From positions 1,074,001 through 1,138,000 of the forward strand of contig NZ_CP031167.1 of assembly GCF_004346925.1 (NCBI RefSeq): a stretch of DNA of 64,000 nucleotides. Reading direction: 5' to 3'. The stretch is from Stenotrophomonas sp. ASS1 (GTDB lineage: Bacteria; Pseudomonadota; Gammaproteobacteria; Xanthomonadales; Xanthomonadaceae). The notes under the pieces were generated by a model. The model ran no database searches and had not been told where the DNA came from. It worked only from the letters and a program-made list of their open reading frames with translations. A program made the position numbers and the translations under genes. The first letter of the stretch is position 1. Each line of letters starts with the position of its first letter. Shown piece by piece: positions 1 through 8,548 of this stretch.

Positions 1-98
1 CTGGAGAGCTCGTCGGCGTCCAGGATGGCGCCCAGTGGGTTGCCGGTGCCGGGGCAGGGGGCGAAGACATCGAGCTGCAGGTAACGGAGGACGGCCAT
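1..98 (-). CDS. PhzF-family isomerase-like protein, N-terminal part only
   Basis: The first 32 codons of a leftward gene are visible; the rest lies beyond the left edge. The peptide has a short beta strand (LRYLQLDVFA) followed by a GTGNPLGAILDADELS segment. This is the usual N-terminus of the PhzF/YddE diaminopimelate-epimerase-like fold, in which such a GNP motif follows the first strand. PhzF-family proteins are mostly uncharacterised isomerases, so no substrate can be given. The ATG lies 75 bp from the divergent lysAC start, so the two promoters must share that gap. Family assignment rests on this short stretch only. Confidence 0.6.
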   Translation of the reverse strand, partial: MAVLRYLQLDVFAPCPGTGNPLGAILDADELS

Positions 99-130
99 CT
101 ACGAGGATATTGCGCTTAGAATCAAAGGTT

Positions 131-146
131 CCGCCCCCGAGGGCGG
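131..146 (+). promoter_or_regulatory. GC-rich hairpin in the lysAC leader
   Basis: CCGCCC and GGGCGG pair around a CCGA loop, 27 bp before the lysAC start. No T-run follows, so it is not a standard terminator. It could form in the lysAC leader and affect translation, or be incidental in GC-rich DNA. A possible -10 (TAGAAT, 117-122) lies just upstream. No Shine-Dalgarno sequence is evident before the lysAC ATG. Confidence 0.25.
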
Positions 147-173
147 CTTCCCCACATTCTACATAGCCAATCC

Positions 174-2768
174 ATGTCAGCTTCCCCCCTTGTCGATCGT
201 TGGATCGTACTGAAGTTCGGCGGCACCTCGGTGTCGCGTCGTCATCGCTGGGACACGATCGGGAAGCTGGCGAAAAAACGTGCGGAAGAGACCGGCTCGC
301 GCGTGCTGGTGGTGGTTTCGGCGCTGTCCGGGGTCACCAACGAACTGACTGCGATCGCCGATGGCGCGCCGGACAGCCGTGATCGCGTGGCGGCGCTGGT
401 CGAACGCCACGAGGCCTTCCTGGTTGAACTCGGCCTGGGCCGCGAGGTGCTGGCCGAGCGCCTGGCGGCGCTGCAGGGGCTGCTCGACGACGCGCGCGCG
501 GCCACCCGGCCGCTGCAGTGGCAGGCCGAAGTGCTGGGCCAGGGCGAACTGCTGTCCTCCACCCTGGGCGCGGCTTATCTGCACGCTTCGGGCCTGGACA
601 TGGGCTGGATGGATGCCCGCCAGTGGCTGGACGCGATGCCGCCGCAGCCGAACCAGAGCGACTGGTCGCAGCGGCTGTCGGTGAACTGCCAGTGGCGTGC
701 CGATGCGGAGTGGATGCAGCGCTTCCGCGCGCAGCCGACCCGCCTGCTGATCACCCAGGGCTTCATTTCGCGGCATGCCGATGGTGGTACCGCCATCCTC
801 GGCCGTGGTGGCTCGGATACCTCGGCGGCGTACTTCGGCGCGCTGCTCGGCGCCAGCCGCGTGGAGATCTGGACCGATGTGCCGGGCATGTTCAGTGCCA
901 ACCCGAAGGACGTGCCGGACGCGCGCCTGCTGACCCGCCTGGACTATTACGAGGCGCAGGAAATCGCCACCACTGGCGCCAAGGTGCTGCACCCGCGCTC
1001 GATCAAGCCGTGCCGCGATGCCGGTGTGCCGATGGCCATCCTCGATACCGAACGCCCTGAACTGCCGGGTACCAGCATCGATGGCAGTGCTGCGCCGGTC
1101 CCGGGCGTGAAGGCGATCAGCCGCCGCAACGGCATCGTGCTGGTGTCGATGGAAGGCATCGGCATGTGGCAGCAGGTCGGCTTCCTGGCCGATGTGTTCA
1201 ACCTGTTCAAGAAGCATGGCCTGTCGGTGGACCTGATCGGTTCGGCCGAAACCAACGTCACCGTATCGCTGGATCCGTCCGAGAACCTGGTCAACACCGA
1301 TGTGCTGGCCGCGCTGTCGGCCGACCTGTCGCAGATCTGCAAGGTGAAGGTGATCGTGCCGTGTGCGGCGATCACTCTGGTGGGCCGTGGCATGCGTTCG
1401 CTGCTGCACAAGCTGTCGGACGTGTGGGCCACCTTCGGCCGCGAGCGCGTGCACATGATCTCGCAGTCGTCCAATGACCTGAACCTGACCTTCGTCATCG
1501 ACGAGGCCGATGCCGATGGCCTGCTGCCGGTGCTGCACGCCGAGCTGATCGACAGCGGCGCGATGCCGGTGGAAGAGACCGAAGTATTCGGCCCGCGCTG
1601 GCGCGAGATCGCCGGCACCGTGCGCCCGCGTGGCACGCCGTGGTGGCGGGGCCAGCGGGCGCACCTGCTGCAGCTGGCCGATGCTGGCACGCCGCGCTAT
1701 GTCTACCACCTGCCGACCGTGCGCGCCCGTGCCCGCGCGCTGGCCGCGATCAAGCCGATCGACCAGCGCTACTACGCGATCAAGGCCAACAGCCACCCGG
1801 CCATCCTGCAGCTGCTGGAAGCCGAGGGCTTCGGCCTTGAGTGTGTATCGCACGGCGAATTGAAGCACGTGTTCCAGCACCTGCCGGAACTGTCGCCCAA
1901 GCGTGTGCTGTTCACCCCCAGCTTCTGCCCGCGCAGCGAGTACGAAGCCGCGTTCGCGCTGGGCGTGACCGTCACCGTCGACAACGTCGAAGCGCTGCAG
2001 CGCTGGCCGGACCTGTTCCGCAACCGCGAGCTGTGGCTGCGCGTGGATCTGGGCCGTGGCGAAGGCCACCATGCCAAGGTCCGCACCGGCGGCAAGGACT
2101 CCAAGTTCGGCCTGCCGATCGCCCGCGTCGATGAGTTCGTGCGCGCGGCCACCGATCTGGGCAGCCGCGTGGTCGGCCTGCACGCGCACCTCGGCAGTGG
2201 CGTGGAAACCGCGCAGCACTGGCGTCTGATGTGCGATGAGCTGGCCGGTTTCGCCCGCCGCATCGGCAGCGTACACACCATCGATATCGGCGGTGGCCTT
2301 CCAATTCCGTACAGCGACGAAGACGAGCCGTTCGACCTGGACGCCTGGGCCGAGGGTCTGGCCGAGGTCAAGGCACTGCATCCTGCATTCCGCCTGGCGA
2401 TCGAGCCGGGCCGCTACCTGGTGGCCGAGTCCGGCGTGCTGCTGACCCATGTCACCCAGGTGGTGGAGAAGGACGGCGTGCGCCGTGTTGGTCTGGACGC
2501 CGGCATGAACGCACTGATGCGCCCGGCCCTGTACGACGCCTGGCACGACATCGAGAACCTCAGCCGCCAGGGCGGTTATGCCGAAGCGGCATTCGACGTG
2601 GTCGGCCCGATCTGCGAATCCAGCGATGTGTTCGGCAAGCGCCGCAAGCTGCCGGTGTCGACCGCACCGGACGACGTGATGCTGATCGCCGATGCCGGCG
2701 CCTACGGCTATTCGATGGCCAACACCTACAACCAGCGGATGCTGCCGCGCGAAGACGTGATCGAATGA
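174..2768 (+). CDS. lysAC: Bifunctional aspartate kinase / diaminopimelate decarboxylase
   Basis: The 864-residue fusion carries the first and last enzymes of lysine synthesis. Residues 1 to about 480 are aspartate kinase: KFGGTS at 14-19 is the nucleotide-binding signature, and two ACT-like regions follow (about 315-470), where feedback inhibitors bind in this family. Residues from about 500 to 864 are PLP-dependent meso-diaminopimelate decarboxylase: Lys537 in YYAIKAN is the expected Schiff-base lysine, with later HLGSG, EPGRY and CESSD motifs that contact PLP and substrate. The fusion is typical of Xanthomonas and Stenotrophomonas. The ATG at 174 is the only sensible start and the kinase N-terminus is complete. 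Downstream are two peptidoglycan genes, which fits because diaminopimelate is also a wall precursor. Confidence 0.95.
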   Translation: MSASPLVDRWIVLKFGGTSVSRRHRWDTIGKLAKKRAEETGSRVLVVVSALSGVTNELTAIADGAPDSRDRVAALVERHEAFLVELGLGREVLAERLAALQGLLDDARAATRPLQWQAEVLGQGELLSSTLGAAYLHASGLDMGWMDARQWLDAMPPQPNQSDWSQRLSVNCQWRADAEWMQRFRAQPTRLLITQGFISRHADGGTAILGRGGSDTSAAYFGALLGASRVEIWTDVPGMFSANPKDVPDARLLTRLDYYEAQEIATTGAKVLHPRSIKPCRDAGVPMAILDTERPELPGTSIDGSAAPVPGVKAISRRNGIVLVSMEGIGMWQQVGFLADVFNLFKKHGLSVDLIGSAETNVTVSLDPSENLVNTDVLAALSADLSQICKVKVIVPCAAITLVGRGMRSLLHKLSDVWATFGRERVHMISQSSNDLNLTFVIDEADADGLLPVLHAELIDSGAMPVEETEVFGPRWREIAGTVRPRGTPWWRGQRAHLLQLADAGTPRYVYHLPTVRARARALAAIKPIDQRYYAIKANSHPAILQLLEAEGFGLECVSHGELKHVFQHLPELSPKRVLFTPSFCPRSEYEAAFALGVTVTVDNVEALQRWPDLFRNRELWLRVDLGRGEGHHAKVRTGGKDSKFGLPIARVDEFVRAATDLGSRVVGLHAHLGSGVETAQHWRLMCDELAGFARRIGSVHTIDIGGGLPIPYSDEDEPFDLDAWAEGLAEVKALHPAFRLAIEPGRYLVAESGVLLTHVTQVVEKDGVRRVGLDAGMNALMRPALYDAWHDIENLSRQGGYAEAAFDVVGPICESSDVFGKRRKLPVSTAPDDVMLIADAGAYGYSMANTYNQRMLPREDVIE

Positions 2769-2844
2769 CCACCGCGCGCGCCCTGCACCCGCCCACCGAC
2801 ACGCCCCGCACCATCGCGCGGGCCCGTGCCTGACCGGATACACC

Positions 2845-4197
2845 ATGACTGCTTTCGACAAACACCAGGTTTCCCGCTTCCGTTTCGTCCGCTGCGAATT
2901 CGCCGCGGACACCGGCGTGGCCAAGCTGGTCTACGCCTTTGATGATGGCCCGGAGATGGTGGAAACCATCACCGTGCCGGGCGCTCCATTCGTGCTGGAC
3001 GAAGCGCGTACCGCCGCTGTGCAGCGCGCGCTGCAGCTGCTGCACCTGATCGCCGGTGTCAGCTACTACAAGGCGGGCGTGCCGGAGACGGTCAGCATCG
3101 ACAGCTACGCCATCGATGCCGATACCGCTGCGCTGGTGGAGACGGTCTACCTCAACGGCCTGGGTGAATTCGCGTACCGCAATGGCCTGAACCTGCGCGG
3201 GCGGTTCCGCCTGCCGGTGCAGGGCGACGCGGTGCAGGCGCCGGTGCTGGGCCTGCAGCCGCACGCGCTGGTGGCGATCGGTGGCGGCAAGGATTCGCTG
3301 GTCAGCATCGAAGCGCTGCGCCGTGCCGGCGTGGACGAGACGGTGACCTGGATCGGTGGCTCGCAGCTGATCCGTGCCTGCGCCGAACGCACCGGCCTGC
3401 CGACGCTGAACCTGGGCCGCGCGCTGGCGCCGGAACTGTTCGAGCTCAACCGTCAGGGTGCGTGGAACGGGCATATCCCGGTCACTGCGGTGAACTCGGC
3501 GATCATGGTGCTGGCCGCGCTGCTGCAGGGCGTGGACCAGGTGGTGTTCTCCAACGAACGTTCGGCCAGCTACGGCAGCCAGATTCCGGGCACCGGCGAA
3601 GTGAACCACCAGTGGTCCAAGGGCTGGGCATTCGAGCAGGCGTTCGGCAGCCATGTGCAGACGCACGTAGCGGCGGACCTGCAGTACTACTCGCTGCTGC
3701 GCCCGATGTCGGAGCTGGCAGTGGCCCGCCAGTTCGCCAAGACCGATTTCTACGACGCGCATTTCTCCAGTTGCAACCGCAACTTCCACATCCTCGGCGA
3801 GCGCCCGGTGAACCGCTGGTGCGGCGTCTGCCCGAAGTGCCATTTCGTGTTCCTGGCGCTGGCCCCGTTCATGCCCAAGACGCGCCTGGTACGCATCTTC
3901 GGCCGCAACCTGCTGGACGATGCCGAGCAGGCCGGTGGCTTCGATGCACTGCTGGAATTCCAGGACCACAAGCCGTTCGAGTGCGTGGGCGAAGGCCGCG
4001 AATCGCGTGCGGCGATGGCGACCCTGGCGCAGCGCCCGGAGTGGAAGGAAGACGTGCTGGTGAAGCGCTTCTGCAATGAGATCCAGCCGCAGCTGGATGC
4101 CGCCGAACTGGAACTGGCACCGCTGCTGCAGCTGCAGGGCGAGCACCGCGTTCCGGCTGCGCTGTGGGAACGGGTGCGTGAAGATTTCGACGCTTGA
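2845..4197 (+). CDS. murL: UDP-N-acetylmuramoyl-L-alanyl-L-glutamate epimerase MurL
   Basis: This 450-residue cytoplasmic protein matches MurL as known from Xanthomonas oryzae. MurL inverts the terminal L-glutamate of UDP-MurNAc-L-Ala-L-Glu to D-glutamate, using ATP and releasing AMP and pyrophosphate. The motif GGGKDS at 146-151 resembles the PP-loop of ATP pyrophosphatases and fits adenylation of the glutamate carboxylate. A cysteine-rich patch near 310-335 ([14 protein letters not shown]) looks like a metal or structural site. The gene overlaps murD2 by 20 bp, the expected partner. Together they replace the usual MurI glutamate racemase plus MurD, and no murI is present in this window. Confidence 0.88.
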   Translation: MTAFDKHQVSRFRFVRCEFAADTGVAKLVYAFDDGPEMVETITVPGAPFVLDEARTAAVQRALQLLHLIAGVSYYKAGVPETVSIDSYAIDADTAALVETVYLNGLGEFAYRNGLNLRGRFRLPVQGDAVQAPVLGLQPHALVAIGGGKDSLVSIEALRRAGVDETVTWIGGSQLIRACAERTGLPTLNLGRALAPELFELNRQGAWNGHIPVTAVNSAIMVLAALLQGVDQVVFSNERSASYGSQIPGTGEVNHQWSKGWAFEQAFGSHVQTHVAADLQYYSLLRPMSELAVARQFAKTDFYDAHFSSCNRNFHILGERPVNRWCGVCPKCHFVFLALAPFMPKTRLVRIFGRNLLDDAEQAGGFDALLEFQDHKPFECVGEGRESRAAMATLAQRPEWKEDVLVKRFCNEIQPQLDAAELELAPLLQLQGEHRVPAALWERVREDFDA

Positions 4198-5587
4198 AGG
4201 AAAGCGCGTTGCGCTGTGGGGCTGGGGCCGTGAGGGCCGCGCCGCGTTTGCGGTGCTGCGCGAGCGCCTGCCCACGCTGCCGCTGAGCCTGTTCTGCCCG
4301 GCGGCCGAAGTGGAGGCCGCGCGTGCGGAAACACAGGGCGTGCTGGACGTGCGTGGCGAGCCTTCTGCTGAAGCGCTGGCCGCGTTCGACGTGGTGATCA
4401 AGTCGCCCGGCATCAGCCCCTACCAGCCGGTCGCGCTGGCGGCGGCGGGGCAGGGCACCACCTTCATCGGTGGCACCGCGCTGTGGTTTGCCGAACATGC
4501 AGGTGCCGATGGCATCGTGCACGACACCGTGTGCGTGACCGGCACCAAGGGCAAGAGCACCACCACCGCGCTGGTCGCGCACCTGCTGCGTGCCGCCGGC
4601 CACCGCACCGGCCTGGTCGGCAACATCGGCCTGCCGCTACTGGAAGTGCTGGACCCGCAGCCCGTACCCGCGTACTGGGCGGTGGAACTGTCCAGCTACC
4701 AGACCGGCGAAGTGGCGCGCAGTGGCGCCCATCCGCAGGTAGCGGTGGTGCTGAACCTGTTCCCGGAGCACCTGGACTGGCACGGCAGCGAGCAGCGTTA
4801 CATCGACGACAAGCTGCGGCTGGTGACTGAAGCCGCGCCGCGCATTGCCGTGCTCAATGCCGCCGATCCGCACCTGGCCGTGCTGTCACTGCCCGATAGC
4901 GAGGTGGTCTGGTTCAACCAGCCGCAGGGTTGGCACATGCGCGGTGACATCGTGCATCGCGGTGAGCAGGCGGTGTTCGATACCCGCAACACCCCGCTGC
5001 CGGGTCGCCACAATCGCGGAAACCTGTGCGCGGTGCTGGCAGCGCTGGAAGCGCTGGGATTGGACGCGGTGGCGCTGGCGCCGGCGGTGCAGGATTTCCG
5101 CCCGTTGCCGAACCGCCTGCAGCGCATCGGCGTGGCCGATGGCCTGACCTACGTGAACGATTCGATCAGCACCACGCCGCATGCCAGCCTGGCCGCGCTG
5201 GAGTGTTTCGCCGGCCAGCGCATCGCGCTGCTGGTGGGGGGCCATGATCGTGGCCTGGACTGGACCGATTTCATGCAGCACATGGCGCACGACGTGCCGC
5301 CGGTGGAGATCGTGACCATGGGCAGCAACGGCCCGCGCATCCACGCCATGCTGCAGCCGCTGGCCGATGCTGGTCGCTTCGGCCTGCACGCGGCGGCGGA
5401 TCTGCCCGAGGCAATGGCGCTGGCACGTGCCGCGTTGGGTTCTGAAGGCGGGGTGGTATTGCTGTCGCCGGGCGCGCCGAGCTTTGGTGCCTACCGGGAT
5501 TACGTGGCGCGTGGCCGTCATTTCGCTGAGCTGGCTGGGTTTGACCCGGAGAGCATCAGCGCGATTCCCGGGCTGGGTATCGCTTGA
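4178..5587 (+). CDS. murD2: UDP-N-acetylmuramoyl-L-alanine--L-glutamate ligase MurD2
   Basis: A Mur ligase of about 469 residues adds L-glutamate (rather than D-glutamate) to UDP-MurNAc-L-Ala with ATP hydrolysis; MurL then epimerises the product. GTKGKS at 122-127 is the Mur-ligase P-loop; the ELSSYQ and [10 protein letters not shown] segments and the [11 protein letters not shown] region are standard central and C-terminal motifs. The GTG at 4178 is chosen because the protein then begins [17 protein letters not shown], a Rossmann-like first strand; the longer frame upstream only shadows murL. The 20-bp overlap with murL implies translational coupling. Assignment as MurD2 rather than MurD depends on the neighbour. 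Confidence 0.88.
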   Translation: MKISTLEGKRVALWGWGREGRAAFAVLRERLPTLPLSLFCPAAEVEAARAETQGVLDVRGEPSAEALAAFDVVIKSPGISPYQPVALAAAGQGTTFIGGTALWFAEHAGADGIVHDTVCVTGTKGKSTTTALVAHLLRAAGHRTGLVGNIGLPLLEVLDPQPVPAYWAVELSSYQTGEVARSGAHPQVAVVLNLFPEHLDWHGSEQRYIDDKLRLVTEAAPRIAVLNAADPHLAVLSLPDSEVVWFNQPQGWHMRGDIVHRGEQAVFDTRNTPLPGRHNRGNLCAVLAALEALGLDAVALAPAVQDFRPLPNRLQRIGVADGLTYVNDSISTTPHASLAALECFAGQRIALLVGGHDRGLDWTDFMQHMAHDVPPVEIVTMGSNGPRIHAMLQPLADAGRFGLHAAADLPEAMALARAALGSEGGVVLLSPGAPSFGAYRDYVARGRHFAELAGFDPESISAIPGLGIA

Positions 5588-5589
5588 AG

Positions 5590-5651
5590 GTAGTGCCGGC
5601 CGCTGGCCGGCAACCTCCGGAGAAATTCATCCACGCATGGCGTGGATCTAC
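5590..5651. repeat. Two head-to-head GTAG (SMAG-type) palindromes
   Basis: A forward copy (5590-5614) has stem GCCGGCC/GGCCGGC; a reverse copy of a different subtype (5629-5651, stem ATCCACGC/GCGTGGAT) faces it. The pair fills the gap between convergent murD2 and the SMI1/KNR4 gene and would fold in either transcript, so it may act as a bidirectional terminator or RNA stabiliser. The TAG stop of the SMI1/KNR4 gene is part of the GTAG head of the reverse copy. Confidence 0.8.
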
Positions 5652-6241
5652 TGTTCGTCTTCGATGAACGCGTAGCCGCCTTCGATCAGCTGCTGCAGGT
5701 ACGCATCGAAGCTGGGCGCGATCACCGCATAGCTGTCCGGATCGTGCAGGTAGCGCACCACCTGGCCGACCGCACCGCCCGGCGCGGGATCAAAATCCAG
5801 GTACAGCATCGAGGTGCCGCCGTTGTTCATGCAGTGCGAGAAGCACAGGCGGCGGTTCATCGGCAGATCGGCGTCGATGCCCTCACCCAGGATCTCCGGC
5901 TCGTCATCCAGCCACTCTTCGTAGATGGAACGGATGCTGTCGTCCCACTGCTGCTGGTCTTCGAAGATCTGCGCAACCGAACGCAGGTAGTAGGGATAGC
6001 CGCCGTCCTCCACGTCCGAGCCGAGCACCAGCACGCAGACCTCGCCGCCGGGGTACTCACGGAAGTGGGTGCCATCCACGCGGGACAACAGTTCCAGCAG
6101 GCTGTCTGGCACCTGAGGCCACTGCGCACGCAGGCGCTGCAGGTCTTCGCCGCTGGCGCCCTGCACGTGGGCCCACTGCGGGGCATCCTCGGCAGGCAGG
6201 CGGGGGATCAGGCCAGACAGAAAGCGATCAACAAGGTTCAT
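5648..6241 (-). CDS. SMI1/KNR4 (SUKH) family protein
   Basis: A 197-residue cytoplasmic, acidic protein. Residues about 30-190 follow the SMI1/KNR4 pattern: a helix with LPDSLLELLSRVDGTHF, a core strand EVCVLVLGSDVEDGG, then LCFSHCMNNGGTSMLYLDFDPAPGG and a C-terminal helix SFDAYLQQLIEGGYAF. SUKH proteins often act as immunity proteins of polymorphic toxins, but many stand-alone bacterial copies have no known partner. No toxin gene is adjacent, so immunity is not implied. The sequence before the ATG is one arm of a 115-bp inverted repeat and is pyrimidine-rich, without a Shine-Dalgarno sequence. Confidence 0.8.
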   Translation of the reverse strand: MNLVDRFLSGLIPRLPAEDAPQWAHVQGASGEDLQRLRAQWPQVPDSLLELLSRVDGTHFREYPGGEVCVLVLGSDVEDGGYPYYLRSVAQIFEDQQQWDDSIRSIYEEWLDDEPEILGEGIDADLPMNRRLCFSHCMNNGGTSMLYLDFDPAPGGAVGQVVRYLHDPDSYAVIAPSFDAYLQQLIEGGYAFIEDEQ

Positions 6242-6245
6242 GCAG

Positions 6246-6360
6246 AAAAAAGGGGACGGAGGGGATTAAGTCGTATCCAACCACACCTGCGTCACGTCGC
6301 CAATGCAGAATGCGACGCGGGAGGGGCGAATACGGCTTAATCCCCTCCGTCCCCTTTTTC
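6246..6360. repeat. 115-bp inverted-repeat (MITE-like) element
   Basis: Two perfect 24-nt arms (6247-6270 and 6336-6359; AAAAAGGGGACGGAGGGG then ATTAAG) face each other; with two mismatches they extend to about 31 nt (inner CGTAT). About 50 bp of unrelated DNA lies in the loop. No open frame or obvious target-site duplication is present. The element lies between divergent genes, so each gene has the same pyrimidine-rich leader just before its coding region. This looks like a dispersed non-autonomous repeat; copy number elsewhere cannot be judged here. Confidence 0.7.
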
Positions 6361-6375
6361 TTGCGGAGCAGGCGC

Positions 6376-7167
6376 ATGAATCGTTGGCGATGCAGTGTGG
6401 CGGTGGTTCTGGGGCTGGCGGCGATGCCGGCGTGGGCGGCGATGAAGACGCAGCCGGTGGAGTGGAAGCACCACGGCACGACTTTCAGCGGCGTGCTGGT
6501 CTATGACGACGGCGACAACGATAAGCGCCCCGGGCTGGTGATGGTGCCGAACTGGAAAGGCGTGAACGAATCGGCGGTCGAGAAGGCCAAGCAGCTGGCC
6601 GGCGATGACTATGTGGTGCTGGTGGCCGATGTCTACGGCAAGAGCGTGCGGCCGAAGACCGATGCCGAGGCCAGGCCGGTGGCGACCAAGCTCCGCAATG
6701 ATCGGCCGCTGCTGCGTGCGCGTGCGCTGGAGGCGGTGAACGTGCTCAAGGCCCAGGCCGGCAAGGCACCGCTGGATGCCAGCCGGATCGGTGCGGTGGG
6801 CTTCTGTTTCGGTGGCACCACGGTGCTGGAGCTGGCCCGTGCCGGTGCGCCGCTGGCAGGGGTGGTCAGCCTGCACGGCGGGCTGGGTTCGCCGCTGCCC
6901 GCACAGGCTGGTGGCAGCCACCCGTCGGTGCTGGTGCTCAATGGCGCCGACGACACCAGCGTGACCGCCGAGGACATCGGCAGCTTCCAGAAAGAAATGG
7001 ACGCGGCCAAGGTCGATTGGGAGTTCACCAACTACAGCGGCGCGGTGCACTGCTTTGCCGAGCGCGATGCCAACAGCCCGCCGGGCTGCCAGTACAACGA
7101 GCGCGCGGCGAAGCGCGCGTGGAAGGCGCTGGATGAGTTTTTCGAGGAGCGCTTCGAGAAACGTTGA
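6376..7167 (+). CDS. Exported dienelactone hydrolase family protein
   Basis: A 263-residue alpha/beta-hydrolase. Residues 1-21 form a signal peptide (hydrophobic VAVVLGLAA, then AWA), so the enzyme is probably periplasmic. The dienelactone-hydrolase triad is visible: Cys144 in GFCFGG as nucleophile, Asp192 or Asp193 in GADDTS, and His225 in VHCF. Family members hydrolyse lactones or esters; the substrate here is unknown. The ATG at 6376 is preferred over an in-frame upstream start because the upstream 22 codons lie in the inverted repeat and would bury the signal peptide. A GGAGCA sequence precedes it. A SMAG pair follows the stop. Confidence 0.85.
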   Translation: MNRWRCSVAVVLGLAAMPAWAAMKTQPVEWKHHGTTFSGVLVYDDGDNDKRPGLVMVPNWKGVNESAVEKAKQLAGDDYVVLVADVYGKSVRPKTDAEARPVATKLRNDRPLLRARALEAVNVLKAQAGKAPLDASRIGAVGFCFGGTTVLELARAGAPLAGVVSLHGGLGSPLPAQAGGSHPSVLVLNGADDTSVTAEDIGSFQKEMDAAKVDWEFTNYSGAVHCFAERDANSPPGCQYNERAAKRAWKALDEFFEERFEKR

Positions 7168-7178
7168 ACCGTGCAGCG

Positions 7179-7253
7179 GTAGTGCCGGCCGCTGGCCGGC
7201 ATTCCCGTGACATCCGCAGCATCATGAGGTTGCCGGCCAGCGGCCGGCACTAC
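7179..7253. repeat. SMAG inverted dimer
   Basis: Two GTAGTGCCGGCCGCTGG palindromes face each other around about 25 bp. They lie just after the dienelactone hydrolase stop and could form a long composite hairpin at the transcript end. Confidence 0.85.
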
Positions 7254-7299
7254 AATGCGGTAAACGTGATCGGTCGGCAGCCACCGGAATGCCGGTTTG

Positions 7300-7324
7300 G
7301 TGGGTGCCGACCGTTGGTCGGCAC
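7300..7324. repeat. GTGGGTGCC palindromic repeat
   Basis: GTGCCGACC and GGTCGGCAC pair around a GTT-type loop, 12 bp beyond the ispB stop. The same head (GTGGGTGCC) with a different stem is found near 21124, so this appears to be another subtype of the dispersed palindrome family. It may terminate the leftward ispB transcript. Confidence 0.65.
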
Positions 7325-7335
7325 GCCTCAACCCA

Positions 7336-8334
7336 TCAATGCGAGCGCTGCACCGCGTAGCGGGCCAGGCCGCGCAGGGCGGCCACGGCATCGTTGTCGC
7401 CCAGGCCGTCGAGCGCGCGCTCGGCGGCTTCGGCATATTCCTCTGCACGCGCGCGGCTGTACTCCAGGCCGCCGGTGGCGCGGATCGCGGCCAGCACTTC
7501 CGGCATCGCCGAGGCGTCGCCGTCCTGCACGATGGTGCGCAGGCGTTCGCGGGTGGCGGCGTCCGAATGGGCCATGGCATGGATCAGGGGCAGCGTGGCC
7601 TTGCCCTCGGCGAGGTCGTCACCCAGGTTCTTGCCCAGCTCCTCGGCATTGGCCGAATAGTCCAGCACGTCGTCGGCAATCTGGAACGCGTAGCCCAGGT
7701 GCATGCCGTAGTCGAACAGGGCCTGCTGGGTGGCTTCATCCACGCCGCTGGCCAGCGCGCCCAGGCGGGTGCCGGCGGCGAACAGCACCGCGGTCTTGCG
7801 CTCGATCACGCGCAGGTAGGCGGCTTCGTCGGTATCCGGGTTGTGCACGTGCAGCAGCTGCAGCACTTCACCCTCGGCGATGCGGTTGGTGGCATCGGCC
7901 AGGATCTGCATCACCGACATGCGCTCCAGCTCGACCATCAGCTGGAAGCTGCGCGAGTACAGGAAGTCGCCGACCAGCACGCTGGGCGCGTTGCCCCACA
8001 GGGCGTTGGCGGTGCTGCGGCCACGGCGCAGGCTGGATTCGTCCACCACGTCGTCGTGCAGCAGGGTGGAGGTGTGGATGAACTCGATGATCGCCGCCAG
8101 CTGGTGGTGGTCCGGGCCGGCCTGGCCGACCGCATGGCCGGCCAGCATCACCAGCATCGGGCGCAGGCGCTTGCCGCCGGCGGAAATGATGTGGTCGGCG
8201 ATCTGGTTGATCAGCACGACGTCCGAGGACAGGCGGCGCCGGATCAGGGCGTCGACGGCGGCCATGTCGGCCGCGGCAAGCGACTGGATCTGGGGCAGGC
8301 CCAGGGCGGGACGGGTGTCTTCGGTGATGGTCAT
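7336..8334 (-). CDS. ispB: Octaprenyl diphosphate synthase
   Basis: A 332-residue trans-prenyltransferase that extends farnesyl diphosphate with isopentenyl diphosphate units to make the ubiquinone side chain. Both aspartate-rich Mg-binding motifs are intact: DDVVD at 94-98, preceded by the chain-length region FIHTSTLLH, and DDVLD at 221-225. GGKRLRP near 53-59 binds the isopentenyl substrate. Length and motifs match IspB. C8 specificity is assumed from the family and lineage, not proved by sequence. The gene stands alone; a perfect TATAAT lies about 28 bp before its ATG. Confidence 0.93.
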   Translation of the reverse strand: MTITEDTRPALGLPQIQSLAAADMAAVDALIRRRLSSDVVLINQIADHIISAGGKRLRPMLVMLAGHAVGQAGPDHHQLAAIIEFIHTSTLLHDDVVDESSLRRGRSTANALWGNAPSVLVGDFLYSRSFQLMVELERMSVMQILADATNRIAEGEVLQLLHVHNPDTDEAAYLRVIERKTAVLFAAGTRLGALASGVDEATQQALFDYGMHLGYAFQIADDVLDYSANAEELGKNLGDDLAEGKATLPLIHAMAHSDAATRERLRTIVQDGDASAMPEVLAAIRATGGLEYSRARAEEYAEAAERALDGLGDNDAVAALRGLARYAVQRSH

Positions 8335-8361
8335 GCGATCAGGCTTTCAGGCTCATCGCTG

Positions 8362-8367
8362 ATTATA
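8362..8367 (-). promoter_or_regulatory. -10 element of the ispB promoter
   Basis: TATAAT reads on the minus strand, 28 bp upstream of the ispB ATG. No convincing -35 hexamer is present at 16-18 bp; the nearest candidate (TTGCGC, 8388-8393) is 20 bp away. Confidence 0.5.
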
Positions 8368-8439
8368 GGCGTTGCCTGTGAATTCGGGCGCAAACCGGGC
8401 AGGCCGGCGTCTGCGGCCCGGCCACGGATGCCGCCTGCG

Positions 8440-8453
8440 TGAATACGTATGCA
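8440..8453 (+). promoter_or_regulatory. 14-bp LacI-type operator, copy 1
   Basis: TGAATACGTATGCA, a near-palindrome around TACGTA with central CG as in LacI-family operators. Identical 14-mers occur at 13261-13274 and 15513-15526. This one lies 95 bp before the alpha-glucosidase start. A -10-like TAAGCT begins 28 nt downstream. Confidence 0.75.
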
Positions 8454-8548
8454 GGTTGCGCCATGCCCGTGAGGCCACCGCTAAGCTTGCGGCATCAGGA
8501 TTTCGGCCCGCTCCCGGCGGGTCCCGCACGCCCGGAGGGGGGCTGTCG

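Noticed and set aside
177..2924. Open frame of 915 codons on the minus strand across lysAC
   Set aside because: It is a high-GC shadow: the plus strand encodes a complete, motif-rich enzyme and the minus translation is rich in His, Arg and Gln with no domain.
5648..6241. SMI1/KNR4 protein as immunity partner of a local polymorphic toxin
   Set aside because: No toxin-like C-terminal domain or secretion gene is adjacent; the RTX operon is 22 kb away and has its own embedded small protein.
6310..6375. Upstream in-frame start for the dienelactone hydrolase (22 extra residues)
   Set aside because: The extension lies within the inverted repeat and would place a charged segment before the signal peptide.
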